From Zanthoxylum bungeanum (taxonomy: Eukaryota; Streptophyta; Magnoliopsida; Sapindales; Rutaceae), in contig SKCR01036771.1 of assembly GCA_019454045.1 (NCBI GenBank), forward strand, positions 1 to 64,000: 64,000 nt of DNA, written 5' to 3'. Below the pieces are notes generated by a model. The model searched no databases. It saw nothing but the letters and a program-made list of their open reading frames with translations, and was not told where the DNA came from. Position 1 is the first letter of the stretch. The number at the start of each line of letters is the position of its first letter. The translations under genes were made by a program, and so were the position numbers. This document shows positions 36,661 through 47,770 of this stretch, in pieces.

Positions 36661-38120
36661 CAATCTCACAATCAATAACAAGAAATAAGCAGAGAATGTG
36701 GTTGTATATCATTTATCGAGACTCACAAATGAGTCATCAATTGATACAACTCCTATCAATGACTATTTTCCTGATGAATTTTTATTTTCTTTAAACACAA
36801 TTTCTTGGTATGCTAATATTGTCAATTTTCTTGCAACAGGAAAAATACCTCTAGATTGGAGCCATCAAGACAAGAGGAAATTTTTGACCGAAGTCAAAAG
36901 ATTCTATTGGGACGTTCCATATCTGTTCAAGTATTGCCCTGATCAAATTTTCCGACGATGCATATCGAACAATGAGATAAACGGTGTTATTCAGTTTTTG
37001 TCATTCAGAAACATGTGGAGGTCATTTCTCATCTAAGAAAACCACTGTAAAAATCTTACAGTGTGGATTTTATTGGCCCACCATTTTTAAAGATACTCAT
37101 GCTTTTTGTAAAACTTGTGAAAATTATCAAAAGTTAGGATTCATTTTAAGAAGAAACATGATGCCTTTAAATCTCATCTTTGTCATCGAAATCTTTGATT
37201 GTTGGGGGAAATATTTCATGGGTCCATTTCTACCATCATTTGGATTTTTATATATTTTAGTTGTAGTTGATTATGTCTCAAAATAGGTTGAGGTGATTCC
37301 TTGTCGAAATAATGATCACAAAATTGTGATTAAATTTTTAAAAGAAAATATTTTAAGTCGATGTGGAATCCCTCGGGCCATTATAAATTATAGAGGTAAA
37401 CATTTTTGTAACATACCTTTTGAGTCCTTAATGAAAAAGTATGGAGTTACACATAAAGTTTCCACCTCCTATCACCCTCAAACAAATGGTCAAGTTGAAC
37501 TATGATATAGGGAAATCAAACAAATTTTAGAAAAAATGGTCAATCCAAATCGTAGAGATTGGTCTCTTCGACTAACTGATGTATTTTAGGCATATCAAAA
37601 AGCTTTCAAAACCTCTTTGGGAATGTCTCTCTATCGTTAGTTTATGGAAAGCCTTGTCATTTTCCTGTAGAACTTGAACATAAGGCATATTGGGCTATTA
37701 AAGCATTCAATTCAAACCTTGAAAATGCGCATTCAATTCAAACCTTGAAAATGCTAGTCATGAACGTAAATTGCAATTAAATGAACTCGAAGAGTTAAGG
37801 AATGATTCATATGAGAATACGAAAATTCTTAAAGCAAAAACTAAGGTCTTTCATGACAATCGAATTTCACGAAAAATATTTGAAATTTGTCAAAAAGTTT
37901 TACTTTATAATTCTCGTCTTCATTTATTTCCTAGAAAATTGAAATCCAAATGAAGTGGCCCATCTATTGCGAAGCACGTTTATCCATATGAGGCTATTGA
38001 CATTGAGAATCCTAGGGGTGATGATGTATTTAAAATGAATAGACATCGTCTGAAATCATTTTTGGAGTGTTCAAATTTTCATGAATCTATTTTCCTTTCT
38101 AATCCAATGTACTATGATTG
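36661..38120 (+). pseudogene. Athila-like Ty3/gypsy integrase relic
   Basis: Frames at 36698-37036, 36984-37286, 37293-37505 and 37771-37953 together follow the Athila order. They are the RNase H tail HLSRL; the PINDYFPDE linker; the zinc finger with CGGHF and CKTCENYQKLG; the core with FMGPF, VVVDYVSK and YHPQTNGQVE; and a C-terminal tail to about 38120. The first catalytic Asp (usually in GIDFMGPF) is Tyr and the SDRG Asp is also Tyr, so the enzyme is dead apart from its frameshifts. RT and gag upstream are missing, so the element is 5'-truncated. Confidence 0.85.
37703..37754 (+). repeat. 26-bp perfect tandem duplication in the integrase tail
   Basis: The unit starting GCATTCAATTCAAACC is present twice with no spacer (37703-37728, 37729-37754). 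Adding 26 bases shifts the reading frame, and the integrase C-terminal frame resumes only after it. Confidence 0.9.
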
Positions 38121-38235
38121 ATTTTTTTTTCTTTTCTTTTCTTTTGTATTTGTCTAATTTCTATTTTTCTTGAGGTTTGTAGTATTTTTTTTATCTTTTC
38201 ACTTTTTTTCATAATCTTGTACCCCGATTAAACAA

Positions 38236-38249
38236 CGGATTTCTTTCAG
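38236..38249 (+). promoter_or_regulatory. Candidate 3' splice acceptor before the extra ORFs
   Basis: A pyrimidine-rich stretch ends in GGATTTCTTTCAG, 34 bases before the ATG at 38284. In Athila-type elements the env-like ORF after pol is thought to be expressed from a spliced RNA, so this position fits. It is seen as a consensus match only. Confidence 0.35.
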
Positions 38250-38283
38250 TTTCCTAAAATTACTGATACCCTACAATCAAGGC

Positions 38284-38872
38284 ATGGAAGAAACTCTTGT
38301 AAAACTTTACAAACATTTTCCTTCTCTCCCCCAAAAATTCTCTGATGAAAATTTACAAAGCACGCACTGAAAGAATTAGGCTTCTGATGATCCATGGTAT
38401 TCCTAGTGATATCTGTTAGGTAATTGAAGTAAGGGTTCACTTGGCAGGTGATTCATCTGACTCTTTCATTTCTTACCTGTTTGGTTTAGGGAAAATCACC
38501 TATGCTAAAAATCGAAGAGCTAAACAATTAGGTGTTTGTTATAAATATGCACGCTGGACGTGCAACACTAGTTTTCGTTCTTTAGGAATGGTGTCTGACA
38601 ATCGTGAAGATAAAATTCAATTCATTAGAGATGGCTTGAGTAAGGATTCTTTAGATGATATATCATTGACTCTTGAGACGCATCCTAGTGGACATGTTCA
38701 TTGAGTAATTCGCAATTTACATACAAAATTTCAAAAAGAAAGACAACAATATAGTCTCGGGAATCTGACTTTAAAAGACCATTTTTTCCAATTTATAAGA
38801 AAATTAGATGGGAAGCATATCCCCGGCCCATATAGGGTGTTCAATCCGTTACTGGATGTAAAACCAGAGTAA
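38284..38872 (+). pseudogene. Unrecognised extra ORF between integrase and LOG relic
   Basis: A possible start at 38284 gives MEETLVKLYKHFPSLPQ. The frame then shifts near 38360 and continues as the clear frame 38441-38704 (start TTG there is not a real start), containing YLFGLGKITYAKNRRAKQLG, CYKYARWTCN and SLTLETHPSGHVH. It runs beyond a TGA at about 38702 to a TAA at 38870-38872. That is about 195 residues with one upstream stop, one frameshift and one internal stop. It is basic, with no signal peptide or membrane span. I do not recognise the family. It occupies the env-like position of the Athila-like element and directly precedes the LOG sequence. Confidence 0.6.
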
Positions 38873-39080
38873 GATGTGAGCCATAATCACAACTATTAGT
38901 ACATATTTTTTAATTTATTGTCTTGATTTCCTTTACTTTAAATTACTGTTTTGAATTACTTTAATTTACTGCTTTGATTTCCTTTACTTTTGCCGACAAT
39001 ATCTAAACTTTTTGACTTTCACAATCTATTGTAATGTTCATCTGACAATTGTCATTTTACAAGTACTAGTGTATTTATTA

Positions 39081-39095
39081 CTCATTCTTTTTCAG
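39081..39095 (+). promoter_or_regulatory. Candidate splice acceptor upstream of LOG relic
   Basis: CTCATTCTTTTTCAG is a good plant acceptor match. The LOG frame is open from 39035 with no ATG before 39254, so a spliced or fused translation start would be needed. Confidence 0.3.
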
Positions 39096-39181
39096 GATCT
39101 ATAAATTCAGCTCGTCATTTCTCTCTTCGTCACATCCAGATAAGAGAGAGAGCAAAAAAGAAGAAAACTTCAAGACGACGG

Positions 39182-39812
39182 GTCACCAATATCTGTGTCT
39201 TTTGTGGAACTAGCTCTGGAACTAAACCAGAATTTGTTAAGGCTGCACAAGAATTGGGTAGAGTTATGGCGGAAAGAAACATGCACTTAGTATATGGCGG
39301 TGGCAATCTTGGATTGATGGGGTGTGTTTCAAATACCGTGCAAGAAGGTGACAGTCAAGTTTTGGGGATCATTCCAAAACATTTGACAGAGGAAAACCTC
39401 ATCAGAAAAATCAAATTGAGAATAATGCATTGTCCCAGGTATGTCTGAAAGACTTATTGAAATGATCAATCATACTGACGATTTTATTGCTTTACCAGGT
39501 GGGCTAGGCATGTTGGAAGAAATAATCACAATTGCGTCATGGGCGAACTTGAACATTCACCAAAAACCCATTGGACTACTTAATGTTGATGGATTTTTCG
39601 ATTTTCTTTTTGTATTTCTTGAGGATGCCAAAAGAAATGGGTTTATTTCAAAATCGGTAAAAGATATCTTCTGAACTGCAAGAAAAGCTGATGATTTAAT
39701 TAACCAACTCTTGGCTTATGAACCAAAAATCGACCCCATTCTTTTCAAGTTGAACTGGTCGGGTAACGATCGTGGCAAGAAGCGTAGAGTGGACTTGAAT
39801 CTTAATCTGTAA
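39182..39812 (+). pseudogene. LOG-like: Captured LOG-like cytokinin phosphoribohydrolase relic
   Basis: LOG enzymes release active cytokinin bases from riboside 5'-monophosphates in the cytosol. Here the homology runs from TNICVFCGTSSGTKPEFVKA (39185 on) through HLVYGGGNLGLMG (nucleotide-binding loop), QVLGIIPKHL, then after a frame change near 39420-39435 MSERLIEM, ALPGGLGMLEE, WANLNIHQKPIGLLNVDGFF, and a basic end KKRRVDLNLNL before TAA (39810-39812). It most resembles the longer plant LOG10-type proteins by its tail. Faults: one frameshift, a TGA at 39672-39674, and Met for Thr in the family PGGxGTxxE motif. There is no intron, whereas plant LOG genes have several, and no in-frame ATG before 39254. 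It lies between the Athila integrase and 3' LTR, so it was probably captured as processed RNA. Confidence 0.85.
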
Positions 39813-40010
39813 TTTTTTCTTTTAAATAGTCTTAAATTCAATTATCAATTTCATACTAAATAGGTGATATCTTCAAAACTCTAGTTCTTCTTTTTCAGAC
39901 ATTGGGGACAATGTCTCAAATTGGTTGGGGGATGGGATAGTTGATTAGATAATTTTCATTTTTATGTTTTGTTGCTGTGCTTTTCGTTCAAAAAAATTAT
40001 GTTGTTTTTG

Positions 40011-40062
40011 CTTTGTTGTTATTTTGTGTGTAAAAAAAACTACACACAAACTAACAACAAAG
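40011..40062. repeat. Strong hairpin, 22-bp arms
   Basis: Arms 40011-40032 and 40041-40062 are complementary with a single mismatch around an A-rich 8-base loop. It lies about 200 bases after the LOG relic in the 3' untranslated region of the Athila-like element. Confidence 0.85.
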
Positions 40063-40518
40063 TTTTGACTAACCAAGTGGAATTATTGTTCGGATTTGGT
40101 AGTGTAAGGAATTTTCGCTCCTGAGACGTATATCAAAATAATTCGTAACAAGTTATTTGTGTTCCTTTCTTTTTAAATCATTTAAATTTGTGAATTCTCT
40201 ATAATATTGATTAATTTTGATTTGCATATGTCATTTGACAAGTATTATCAACATACACGGTAACATATGATCAAAGGCTTTAAGTAAAAATTTTATAATA
40301 TTCAGTTCTCTAATTTGTTGGAAGTACCACCTAAAGGTAATGAAATTTGTATTTTTATTCAAAAACTAACCATGTTTTTACTTAGTAACCGGAAATATTG
40401 CCTCAGCAACCTGTGATTGTTCGCATAAAATGGTAGAGCTTGAGTTAGTTTAATTAAAAAAAATGTGTGATAAGTTCACTTTCGTAGTCTCTCTAACTCG
40501 AGCAATTAAATCTATATG

Positions 40519-40728
40519 GGTGTTTCAACACTTATTGCCCTAAGACCAACTGGTCTGAGAGTCACTGGTCCAAAGCTCGTTACATGGGTTAAAGAGAAAG
40601 CTTAAGGAAATCAGACATTTTTTCTTTTTAATATCTGAGATCTGAGAAATTCAGTCTGTAGTGGTGTCTTAACACCTAGTGCCCTAAAGCCAACTGGTTT
40701 GGGAGTCACTGGCCCAAAACTCGTTACA
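40519..40728 (+). repeat. Two 66-bp imperfect direct repeats in the element 3' UTR
   Basis: Units 40519-40584 and 40663-40728 share GTGCCCTAA/TTGCCCTAA, CCAACTGGT, GAGTCACTGG and CTCGTTACA at about 80 percent identity. The 78 bases between them are unrelated. Confidence 0.8.
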
Positions 40729-41050
40729 ATGATTGAAAATGTATTATTTTTATTAAAAATAATAATAATAATACTATTTTTGTAGTTATAAATAAACTTT
40801 CATTGCCAAAAAGTGTGAACTCTAATGTAATTTTAGGACAAATATATTACTCTCTTTTCAACACAACCTGTGAATATTGTGGGCACAATGAATTGATGGA
40901 TACCTTGTTTTATGTGTGTATGGAAGAAGGGTAAAAAGTTGAGAATTTACTTGTTTGATCATTTAGAAAGAAAGAAAACAATTGTTAACTTGGACAAGAA
41001 TTTGTCTTTTTAAAGTTGTTTACTTAAATTGCTAGGGACTAGAAATAAGC

Positions 41051-41062
41051 TGGTTGGGGGTA
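41051..41062 (+). other. Polypurine tract of Athila-like element
   Basis: TGGTTGGGGGTA directly precedes the LTR start TGATGAACAC. A second, similar GGTTGGGGGATGGG lies upstream at 39924-39937, just after the LOG relic. Confidence 0.65.
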
Positions 41063-42284
41063 TGATGAACACTAAAAAGTGCACATTTATTAAAATAAAA
41101 ATTAATCATTTTACACTTATAGTTTCATTAATCCCTTTAATTTAGCATATTTATAAAATAATAATTAAATTTATGTTTTATATATTTTTATTGTGATTTT
41201 TATCTTTTATATGGATGAAATAATATTTTGGATGCATATCTAGAAAATGGACTTAACATTTGGATTTTGGAGGCCAGAAATTTAATATGGCGTTCTAACG
41301 ATGTACAACTTCGGAAATTTCAACCATGTGTAATGTTCGTATTTTGGCCATAACTTTTTACTTCGATATTGGATTGAAGTGATTCTAGTTCCAGATGAAA
41401 GAAGACTCAAAGATTTACAACTTTAATATTGACTCTAATTCTGAAGTTTTCAAGACCGAAATTGACGAAGAAACCAAATTATGTTATATGTAAAAGTCAT
41501 TGTCAAATTTTAAAAATAATAATAATAATAATAATTCGGTGGTTTGTCACAACTCCACCAAATATAGACCATGTTTGATGGAGTGATTGTAATTGCAAAT
41601 TGCATCCACAATTTGCAATTGCAATGGTAGACGTTGGGCATTCTCTATAAATAAGAGGATGCTCAGCGTATTTTTTCATACTTTCTTCGGAATCTCTCTT
41701 GTAGAATTTGGGAGAGAGTGTTTTGTGTGCTTTAAATTTTAAAAACTTTCTTATAATTTCTTTTTCTTTTAGTAATAAAATTATGTGTGTTTTTATTCAA
41801 ATTATGAGTAGCTAATTTATTTTTGCTTGGGTAAAGGGAGAAGCTTTTAATATGAAAATATAGACTAATATCACTTATATTATAATATATAAATTATAAT
41901 CTAATGATTAATATTTAATTTAATTATGGATTCATTATTGACAAACTTTGTTACCTCTTATATGACTGGATTTATTTATTTGGCATAATTGAGTACCTAA
42001 TTGGACTTGTTATAGACAAAATTTATCATCGCCTTTATGGCTGATTTTATATATTTTGGCATAATTAATTCATGAAATAAATTAATTGGGTAATAATGAC
42101 AATTTATATATTGTAACAAGTGAGATTTCTAAATTTTAAAATTAAAAGTGGATCCCCTAACCCCATTATTTTATTTTATTGTTGCAATCCAATTTAAAAT
42201 TTTCCAGTCATTTCAAAAAAATCCAGTCTTTTAATTTTCACTCAAATTGTTATTTTATTTTACTAAATCTATTACATGTGGATC
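41063..42284 (+). repeat. 3' LTR of Athila-like element, part 1
   Basis: It starts TGATGAACACTAAAAAGTGC after the purine tract. It has a TATA box at 41646-41654 (TATAAATAA) followed by CATACTTTCTTC, as in the left-edge LTR. It is interrupted by copia B at GGATC (42280-42284) and resumes at 52190. Confidence 0.75.
41646..41654 (+). promoter_or_regulatory. TATA box, Athila-like 3' LTR
   Basis: TATAAATAA is followed by a pyrimidine-rich start region, in the same layout as 320-328. Confidence 0.6.
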
Positions 42285-44273
42285 TGTTGGATTTTCTACG
42301 GTCCCGAGGATCGATTAAAGCAATGAAACATACATGTGAATACACGAAGAAGTTGCGGAATACTTACATCGATCGGTTGAGGCGATGCGTCGAAGAACAA
42401 AACTTTTTATGACCTTTGAAACTCCTCCAAGGCTCACGGCATTTACTGGTTTGGCTCCTTCATTTTAGGTCCAAGCTCCAAGCTTTTGGGTGGTGATTCC
42501 AAGCTCACAAGTGGGTTTCCCTATCACATTTGTATGTCTCCAAATGTGTGCTAGCACTTAGGAATTTTTGCCACAAAAATCCCTTATTTTCTCACTGCCA
42601 TTCACGGTAAAACCAGAAGGTTTTGGAGAAGAAATTCAGCCCCTTGGGCGTGAAGATGGAGAGAAGAAAGAGAAGAGAGAAAGTGTTGGTTGGTTGTTAC
42701 AAATTGTGTATCTAATACACTAAATGAATTACAAAATTCATTTACCAAATTTTTGGCTTTCCAAAAGTCAAAGGCTTTAAGCCATCCAACAACTCCATCA
42801 ACTATTCACACAATCAAGTGACAAGTTGTCACATCAATTGATTGACTAGTGATTTGACGCTTGATGTGAATTGCGGGCCGCACTTGAATTCGAAATGCGA
42901 GTGCGCTCGCAAACACTACCGGGCTCAGGTTCGCTAATTTCAAATTAACGAATTTTCCGTTGCAACGTAATTAATAAATTATGCCTAGCAAAATCACTAT
43001 TCACGTCGCTAACGAATTAATTCTAAATTAAATCGTTCGCCCGAATTAAAATCTAATTTCAATTCCGCGTCGAAATCCAATTTCGTATAATATATCGAAT
43101 ATATTATTTTATCGATTAATTCCAAATTAATCGTTTTCTCTCTTTAAATGATATTTTATCCCAGATAAAATATATCTGCAATTAATCCCAGATTAATTTT
43201 CTCTCTCTACTAATTAATCCCAGATTAATAAAGTGCGAGTCATACGTCATCGGTGAATCTTCGGGAAGCGACCCATGAGATCCCCGGATATGTTGGCAGT
43301 AAATCCGGTCGTCAGACTATCCGAACACATACGTACCTAGTACTACGTTTGTACCGATTTACAAGACAAGGTTGGCTTCTAGCAAAGCGCCATGCCTACC
43401 CAATTCTCCAGAAATATGCTTACAGGAATATGTGATCTATATCAGGCGTAGTATACGTAGTATTGCGTATAGCGATCCAGTATCGGATGTCACGTGCAAG
43501 GCCTGGGGCTGGAAATGTGTCTGCCTCGTACGAAGCACATATCGGATCTCTGGTAACTAGTCTCTATATCGGACAATCATGACCTAGTCATATTATCTCG
43601 ATGACTGCAGTACATAAGAGAACCAGTTCTGTATCCTATGTGATCATCATCTCCACTATGACTGGAGTGATATTTCCATCTCGACATCACACCCAATACA
43701 CTACAATTCTCAATATACCCAGAAGAGGCGTACAGAAAACCTGTTAAAGCCCTGGATGACCAAAACAAAGTATATTGATTGTCGCAAGTATTAGCGGTGC
43801 AAGTCTCAGGTTAAGACCAAATACACCTACCCTGATTCGGACTTTCATAGACACATAGTCATACTACCAATGGAATTCCGAGGGGTCTATCCAGAGCGAA
43901 GCTGTTTCCGTACCATCGGTAAAACACAACCTCCTACTACACTTGCATGAGTATCATATACCCAAATATATGAGAACTATGCTGTTATACCCTCACAATG
44001 CGCAAAAGTGTAATACTAGTCTATTCCGCATTATCGATGTCCAATCTCGATAATACTACGACTAGGGATATTTAATGATTAAACCTTTATAGATTGATAC
44101 TGTCTCATATCTTATCAATCCAGAAATAATCATATGGACCTTCTATTATTTATACATCTTGGTGATCTAATCACAAATGATAGAAGGGCAATTTCCTTTG
44201 TCACATAGTTAATTTGTACAACAACACCATGATATGTACAAATAGTGACGCTATGGGTCATAACTGTCCAACA
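42285..44273 (-). repeat. 3' LTR of copia B
   Basis: The minus-strand reading starts TGTTGGACAGTTATGACCC at 44273 and ends at 42285. It is paired with 50200-52189. Confidence 0.93.
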
Positions 44274-44285
44274 ATCTCCCACTTG
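44274..44285 (-). other. Polypurine tract of copia B
   Basis: The plus-strand ATCTCCCACTTG is the reverse complement of CAAGTGGGAGAT. Confidence 0.85.
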
Positions 44286-44289
44286 GCCT

Positions 44290-47200
44290 ATAGCCAGTCA
44301 CTCAAGTGTCCTACACCCGAACTATGTACGGTTTGCTCAAACTGCTGAGGAAAGGCTTCGTCAGCGGATTTGCATGATTATCATCTGATGCGATTTATAA
44401 GATCATCACATCGCCACGATATATGATACGAACGAATCAGATGAATAGTCGAAGTATATATCTGGATCGTTGATGAGACAATTAATTCTTTAGCTTGTGC
44501 TGTAGCCTAGTTCAGCTGCTAACAGAACTATATCTAATCTAATTAGATTATTATCAATCCAGAAGGCTTCTATTGCTGCCTCAGCTGCAGCAATATTCCA
44601 CTTTTGTTGTTTATTCGGTAACAGTATCTTGCTTGGAAGATTTCCAGCTCATTATTCTGTTATTCAAACTGTATAGTACCGCTTTGTGACTTACAGTCAT
44701 TTATTTATCGGTTATGAAACTTGCAGCAGTGAACCCAGTCACTTCAAGTTCTCCTTCTCCATAGTATAAGACAGCATCCTTAGATCTCTAAGATACTAAA
44801 GCATGTTCTTAATGTCAATCCAGTGACCATCACTTGGATTGGCCTGATTGTGACTCATATGCTCAAAGCATATGAGACACCAGGTCGCGTACTTTTATCA
44901 ATGTATGAGTTCTCGGAGAGTACTAACAACTTTAAATCTATCCCAGTATATCTTTATTCCTAGAATAAAGGTTGTTTTCTCCTAAGAATTCTACGATAAT
45001 TTTTCATGAAAGCCAAGCTTTCACCAATTGTTTTATGGGAATATCATTTCCAAGAAATGATTTATCATTATTATTTAGGACTTTCATTATTAGTGCGCTC
45101 CCACTAACCTCCTTATATACACAAGAATCATTTTCGTTTTGAATAAAATCATACACCATTATGATTTCATCAAAACGATAATTCCAAGAACGCAATGCTT
45201 GCTTCAATCCACCCATGGATCGAATAACCTGCAAACCTTGTTTGCTAGTTATGGTACGCCAAAACCGTCAGGATGTTGTAAACATCCTCCAAAAGGTTTC
45301 CGTTAAGGAAAGCGGTTTTGGCATTCAGCCTTTCATATTCCATTAATGAAACATGCAGCTTCAGCAAGCATTATCCAAATGGATTTACCAATGGCAACCG
45401 GTAAAAGGTTTCGTCGTAATCGACACAATGTTGATAACGATAATTTTCGCTACAAGCCTAGCTTTGTACGTTGGTATGTTGCCTTCCATTTATGTCTTCC
45501 TTGAAGACTTATATAGTACCAATAGACACAATGCCTTCCGGTACATCAACCAGTGTCCAAACTTGGTTGGTATGCATGGAATCCATTTCGGACTTCATGG
45601 CACTTTTCCATAATAGGGAGTCGATACCTTGTATCACTTCCTCATACGTAGTCAGTTCGTGTTCCTCAATAAGATTGACACCTTTATGAGGTGAGATCAG
45701 AAACCCATACCCCAGGTTGTTTTCTGACTCTCTTCGACTTACGTGGTTCTTGTGTATTCGAAGATTATTGGTATAGTTTAATCCTTGATGAACTATTTTG
45801 TGTTCCATTAAGAATCGGTGCCTGGAATAGTATTACTCTGATTTTCATCGAGTTTTACTTTCCTCTCACTTACCACTGCATTTCGGAATTCCTCTTCGGA
45901 AAATCGTATGGCGAGCAACAATTAAATTGTTCTCAAGTGAGTTGTATAAGTACTATACTTTGGTTTCCCTAGGATAACCACAATTAGGCACTTATCCGAT
46001 TTGGATTCTAGTTTGGTATCATCCAAACGTATGCCTAGCATTCCCAAATCTTCAGGAATGAGAAACCCAGTTTCTTTCCTGTTCATAACTAATATGAAGT
46101 CTGTCAAACAGATTTTTTTATGGAACCTTATTCTAAATAAGTTTTGCACTGTTTAATGCTTATCCGTTGAAGGAAATGGTAGCTCAGAGCGACTCATGAT
46201 TAACCTTATCATGTCCAACAAAACTCAGTTTCTCCGTTCGGACACACCGTCAAATTGACGTGTTCCGGGAGGAGTCCTCATTGAAAGAATACTATACCCT
46301 TTCAAGTATATAAGAAACTTATTGCTCAAGTATTTTCATCATGGTCTAACCGTGATGGTTTAATACTTTAGCCGATCTGTTTGTCTACTTCGTGTCGAAA
46401 CTCTAAAAGTTTCCGATTAGTGTTTCAAAAGAAGTACATAACCATAACGCGATGCCACATCCGTCAAGGTCATGAAATATTCATATCCACATCTAGCCTA
46501 GCTAGACATGGGCCCACTTACGTCACTATGAACGAGGGCTAACAGATCGTGGCATTTGCACTTTTACCAAGTAAAGGTGTTATAGGCATTTTGCCCAATA
46601 AACTAGATTCGTAGACTTTATTTGATTAGAATCAAATTCGTCCTAGTATCCACTCTTCGAAAGTGTGGATATACGAGTCTTGTTAATTGTGTCACAGACA
46701 ACAATGCCACTTATAAGTCTCAACTGATTAATTCAGTTTGAGCTATTTGTTTGTCATGTTATACGTTTGAGATTTATTTATATTCAAAATATAAATACTG
46801 TTATTCACATCTAATGTGATTATCTCAATATTATCTTTATAAAATAAAACACTTTAGTGTTCTAGAATATAAAGGTATATCGGCAACGGATTATACTCTG
46901 ATATAGAGATAATGTTTCTAGTCAAACTAGTTACATTGTAACAGTTACCTAATTTAAGTACACACCCAAAGGGTAGTTCCTAAACTTAGGTATCTACGGT
47001 TAAAACAGCGACTTTCGTCCGTTTCCGATTCGCAGATCAATCTCAACTGAAGTCAGTATCCTGCTTTTCAGCAGATTCTGCACACCAGTACATATTTATG
47101 TACCACACTTAGTATTTAAAATCCAATTTTAATACTAGTTGTGAACATAATTATGACAAACATATTTGAAGTCATAGCCTTGCTCGTCTTCAATTCCTTC

Positions 47201-47770
47201 ATGTCTGCTTTGTTCAAACGGCAGTCACGCTTCCGCGATCCCGTTTGCCACAATAAGTCAGACATTTTTGGGATATGTCATTTATCTTCCCAGAAGACTA
47301 TAATGATTTTGCCTTTTGCCCTTTTTCACACTCCAGAAGCCTTTGGCCTTCTAGAATATCGAAGTAAAGTGCGCCTTGCGCTTCTTGCCTTATTGCATAC
47401 TTTGGCTTTGACTCCTTGAGTATAGCCATTAACTCTCCAAGAGTTTACTATTGCAATTTAGAGTACTTCTAAGATCTAAAATCAGATCTATGAAGATCCT
47501 TCAATTTCAATATCATACTTTAAGGATCTAATCCTTAGTTCTGATTAAGAAATTAAGGAGTCTATTTGGCAAGCATAACGGATTAAGCACTAAATTTATC
47601 ATCACATTAATATTCCAAATATCATGTTCTACTATTTGCTTAACTCCAGGCTTAGGCCTAATATGTTATTTTATCAAATAAAGTAACTCATTAGTTTCCA
47701 GGACCATCCTGAAATTTATTCCCAATTTGAAAATTAAAGTCGTTTAAATACATTTTCACCCAGGGTTATG
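44290..47770 (-). pseudogene. Copia B gag-pol relic
   Basis: Only short frames remain: RT at 45004-45234 (GLKQALRSWNYRFDEIIMVYDF, then KEVSGSAL), the integrase/RT junction at 45509-45808, and the integrase end at 45922-46149. After KEVSGSAL the YVDD site is replaced by a string of Asn and Lys codons, much as in copy A, before GNDIPI resumes. Protease and gag similarity reaches about 47770 in fragments. It cannot be functional. Confidence 0.8.

Noticed and set aside
38869..39095. A GT-AG intron joining the extra ORF to LOG
   Set aside because: The donor and acceptor look reasonable but the join does not lead into the LOG frame in this copy.
39182..39812. A functional host LOG gene
   Set aside because: It has a frameshift, a TGA, a damaged motif, no introns and no start codon, and it is framed by retrotransposon integrase and LTR.
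41514..41535. AAT microsatellite
   Set aside because: A short common simple repeat in an AT-rich LTR.
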